DNA from: Tuberibacillus sp. Marseille-P3662
GTDB lineage: Bacteria > Bacillota > Bacilli > Bacillales > Sporolactobacillaceae
Direction of reading: 5' to 3'
Assembly: GCF_900178005.1 (NCBI RefSeq)
Contig: NZ_FXBS01000006.1
Coordinates: 1,769,585-1,833,584, forward strand
DNA length: 64,000 nucleotides
Within the stretch, counting starts at the first letter, position 1; every line of letters begins with the position of its first letter. The notes beneath the pieces are model-generated. The model worked only from the letters and a program-made list of their open reading frames with translations. It made no database searches and was not told the origin of the DNA. The translations under genes were made by a program, and so were the position numbers. Positions 62,419 through 64,000 of this stretch are shown one piece after another.

Positions 62419-63000
62419 TTATTCGCCTTGAGGGAATAGGCGCTGAACCATGTTATTGATCTCTTCCCCAAGCCCTTCTACAGGCTTACCTTGTTGCAAT
62501 TTATCACCATAATTCTCGACTCGATCTACGAAATCCGGATTGGTTGATACGTAAACATTGTCAATATCACCGTCGACGGATTTAACTTGTTTCGAAATGC
62601 TCTGTTTAATGTCTTGGTTTAAACCGTTATTCTCATCCTTAAGGACAGCTGCAACATAGGCGTTGTCATCCGTAACGATGACATTAGCTCTTCTGATTTT
62701 GTCTAAATTCGTGATTTGTTCCGCAGCTTTATCGGCAATCTCAAACCGATTGTTATCCTCATCTCCATTGTTCATATCGTTATTCACGCCATTGTCGTTA
62801 TTGGCATTTTTGTTGTTATTAACATTATCATTATTGTTGTCATTACCATTATCCGGGTCATACTTTACATTCTCTGTATTCGCGCCGTTATCATTACCGG
62901 CATTCTCATCATCATTTGCGTTACAACCCACAAGGGGCAGAACAAGCGCGACTAAAAGGATGAGTAATTTGCCTGGGCTTATCCATTGCTTAATCATCAT
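62419..63000 (-). CDS. YhcN/YlaJ-family spore lipoprotein
   Basis: A 193-aa lipoprotein. The signal peptide ends LVALVLPLVGC (lipobox). Residues 30-80 are a low-complexity Asn/Asp-rich linker (NDNNNDNVNNNKNANNDNG). The C-terminal domain, RFEIADKAAEQITNLDKIRRANVIVTDDNAYVAAVLK and NVYVSTNPDFVDRVENYGDKL, is the YhcN/YlaJ fold of sporulation proteins located in the inner spore membrane or cortex region. AGGAGG sits just before the ATGs at 63000/62997. It is followed by a long hairpin terminator. Confidence 0.88.
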   Translation of the reverse strand: MMIKQWISPGKLLILLVALVLPLVGCNANDDENAGNDNGANTENVKYDPDNGNDNNNDNVNNNKNANNDNGVNNDMNNGDEDNNRFEIADKAAEQITNLDKIRRANVIVTDDNAYVAAVLKDENNGLNQDIKQSISKQVKSVDGDIDNVYVSTNPDFVDRVENYGDKLQQGKPVEGLGEEINNMVQRLFPQGE

Positions 63001-63172
63001 AAAACCTCCTAATGTTTTACCTATAGAATGAACGGAATGGGTTAAACATATTCAGGAAAAATGATTTAAATCAGGATAATTTTATGTCGTTATTTAAATA
63101 AGCCCTGCAATGACTTTTGTTTGTTAGGCGGCAAGCTAGAAAGGACCTCAATAACTGCGTTAATGGGATTAT

Positions 63173-63502
63173 TTAATCTTGATCTTCCACATCAACTAAG
63201 AAGACCTTATCCTCAAATCCCCCATATTTTAATGCTTTACCTATCCTAACTGTTTCCAGCTTGTCTGGATCAGCATTATGTACATAGGATAGCGCTTGAA
63301 CAACTTCCATGATATCTGCCAGTTCTTCAAGTGCCTCCCCATGGTTCACGCTCTCTAGGTACTCTTGCACTTCTTCCTTTAGTTTCTTCTGCAGTTCGGC
63401 CTGATATCCTCTTTCATTCAGCGTTGTTGTCAGACATGTATTGCCGTTATTTATAATGATCTCCGGTATACGGTCTCTGATTAACTTATTATAAGTTGGC
63501 AT
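63173..63502 (-). CDS. MazG-like nucleoside triphosphate pyrophosphohydrolase
   Basis: A 109-aa all-alpha NTP-PPase of the phosphoribosyl-ATP pyrophosphohydrolase-like type. PTYNKLIRDRIPEIIINNG opens the protein, and KLKEEVQEYLESVNHGEALEELADIMEVVQAL contains the ExxE and ExxD metal-binding residues. It probably hydrolyses unusual NTPs (house-cleaning). ATG 63502 follows AAGGAG at seven bases; the frame upstream of it has no site. A degenerate copy is at 50740-51003, next to the defence island. Confidence 0.88.
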   Translation of the reverse strand: MPTYNKLIRDRIPEIIINNGNTCLTTTLNERGYQAELQKKLKEEVQEYLESVNHGEALEELADIMEVVQALSYVHNADPDKLETVRIGKALKYGGFEDKVFLVDVEDQD

Positions 63503-63752
63503 CTTGTCACTCCTTAGCCGTTGCTTCACGATGATTTTCATAATGCTATCGTACCATAATTTTAAACAAACAGCTGACCGAATATGGGATATCTATAACT
63601 CCTATGATTCTTGACAAACGCTTGATCATGTTTTTGAGTCAAATCGATCTTCAAGGAATTCAAAAATAAGGTATTTGTCCCTTACGAGTTAGGGACTTTT
63701 GTCATCATATGTACTAAGGTTTGTAAAAAACGTATGATGAGGATGATTAAAG

Positions 63753-64000
63753 ATGAGTCCGAAGCTTAAGAAATTTGCGGATCCGCTGCCAATCATGGAA
63801 ACATTGAAGCCCAAAGGAAAAAATAAGAAAGGTCCTTATTACGAGGTGACAATGGAGGCGTTCAAACAAAAATTGCATCGGGATTTGAAACCGACCCGCC
63901 TATGGGGCTTTGAACGCAGTTACCCTGGACCGACGATTGAAGTGATGCAGGGTGAACCGATACAGGTCAAATGGATGAATAACCTTCCTGATAAGCATTT
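63753..64000 (+). CDS. cotA: CotA-type spore-coat laccase (multicopper oxidase), N-terminal part
   Basis: The first 82 codons of a CotA-like laccase run off the right edge. KKFADPLPIMETLKP, then YYEVTMEAFKQKLHRDLKPTRLWGF and YPGPTIEVMQGEPIQVKWMNNLP, follow B. subtilis CotA closely. The copper-binding HxH motifs are expected beyond the window. CotA oxidises phenolics and helps form the brown spore pigment. ATG 63753 is preceded by GAGGATG. At 63677-63696 GTCCCT/AGGGAC can form a small hairpin in the leader. The promoter would be sigma-K type, but I cannot call it. Confidence 0.9.
   Translation, partial: MSPKLKKFADPLPIMETLKPKGKNKKGPYYEVTMEAFKQKLHRDLKPTRLWGFERSYPGPTIEVMQGEPIQVKWMNNLPDKH

Overview
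The window reads as chromosomal DNA of a low-GC, endospore-forming Bacillales bacterium. Evidence for this is a CotA-type spore-coat laccase at the right edge, an Sda-type sporulation inhibitor, a YhcN/YlaJ spore lipoprotein, a ComK-like protein, a DUF3231 protein, Bacillus-style AGGAGG ribosome sites and TTG/GTG starts. I cannot name the genus.

Layout. 1-7.7 kb holds small metabolic and stress genes, mostly on the minus strand: glutamine-amidotransferase-like hydrolase, ArsR/SRPBCC pair, DinB, MerR plus oxidoreductase with matching palindromes. Among them are a broken VOC/resolvase junction and a secreted protein. 8.0-11.5 kb is a sigma-54 promoter driving iadA (beta-aspartyl peptidase) and an NhaC-type antiporter, behind a decayed sigma-54 activator. 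11.5-15.4 kb is a PBSX/skin-like early phage module (DnaC-like loader, DnaD-like protein, Xre repressor, inactive-looking ImmA) with a comK-like gene attached. 15.4-16.2 kb holds decayed gene fragments. 16.2-26.4 kb is one minus-strand catabolic cluster: TRAP transporter dctPQM, LacI regulator, thiolase, short-chain dehydrogenase, 3-hydroxyacyl-CoA dehydrogenase and two CoA-transferases. Two identical 14-bp LacI-type operators frame it. The best inference is uptake and oxidation of 3-hydroxybutyrate/acetoacetate-like acids to acetyl-CoA.

26.5-52.5 kb is a large defence island with a lower-GC feel, entered through a block of dead genes. It holds a complete DNA phosphorothioation operon (dndB-C-D-E-A, plus strand) with a clear promoter and a perfect 20-bp palindrome. 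On the opposite strand is dptF-dptG-dptH, the phosphorothioation-dependent restriction set. Between them lies an unusual seven-gene minus-strand module: a small ORF, a second DndD-like ATPase, a second DndE-like protein, an HKD-nuclease/helicase, another small ORF, a third SMC/DndD-like ATPase, and a 153-aa Dnd-associated-looking protein. A solitary HsdR_N-type nuclease follows dptF. This DndD2/DndE2 module is the strongest candidate for a poorly described system in the window.

52.5-64 kb returns to ordinary chromosome. It includes two near-identical 258-bp structured repeats 3 kb apart (bracketing a dead GIY-YIG gene, an unlisted 45-aa sda and a DUF3231 gene). Then follow an iron-dependent alcohol dehydrogenase plus aldehyde dehydrogenase pair, divergent from a double-TetR regulator, then a sugar/proton symporter, a YhcN-like lipoprotein, an NTP pyrophosphohydrolase and the start of cotA. 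Family assignments are from recognised motifs and recall of family sequences; no searches were run.
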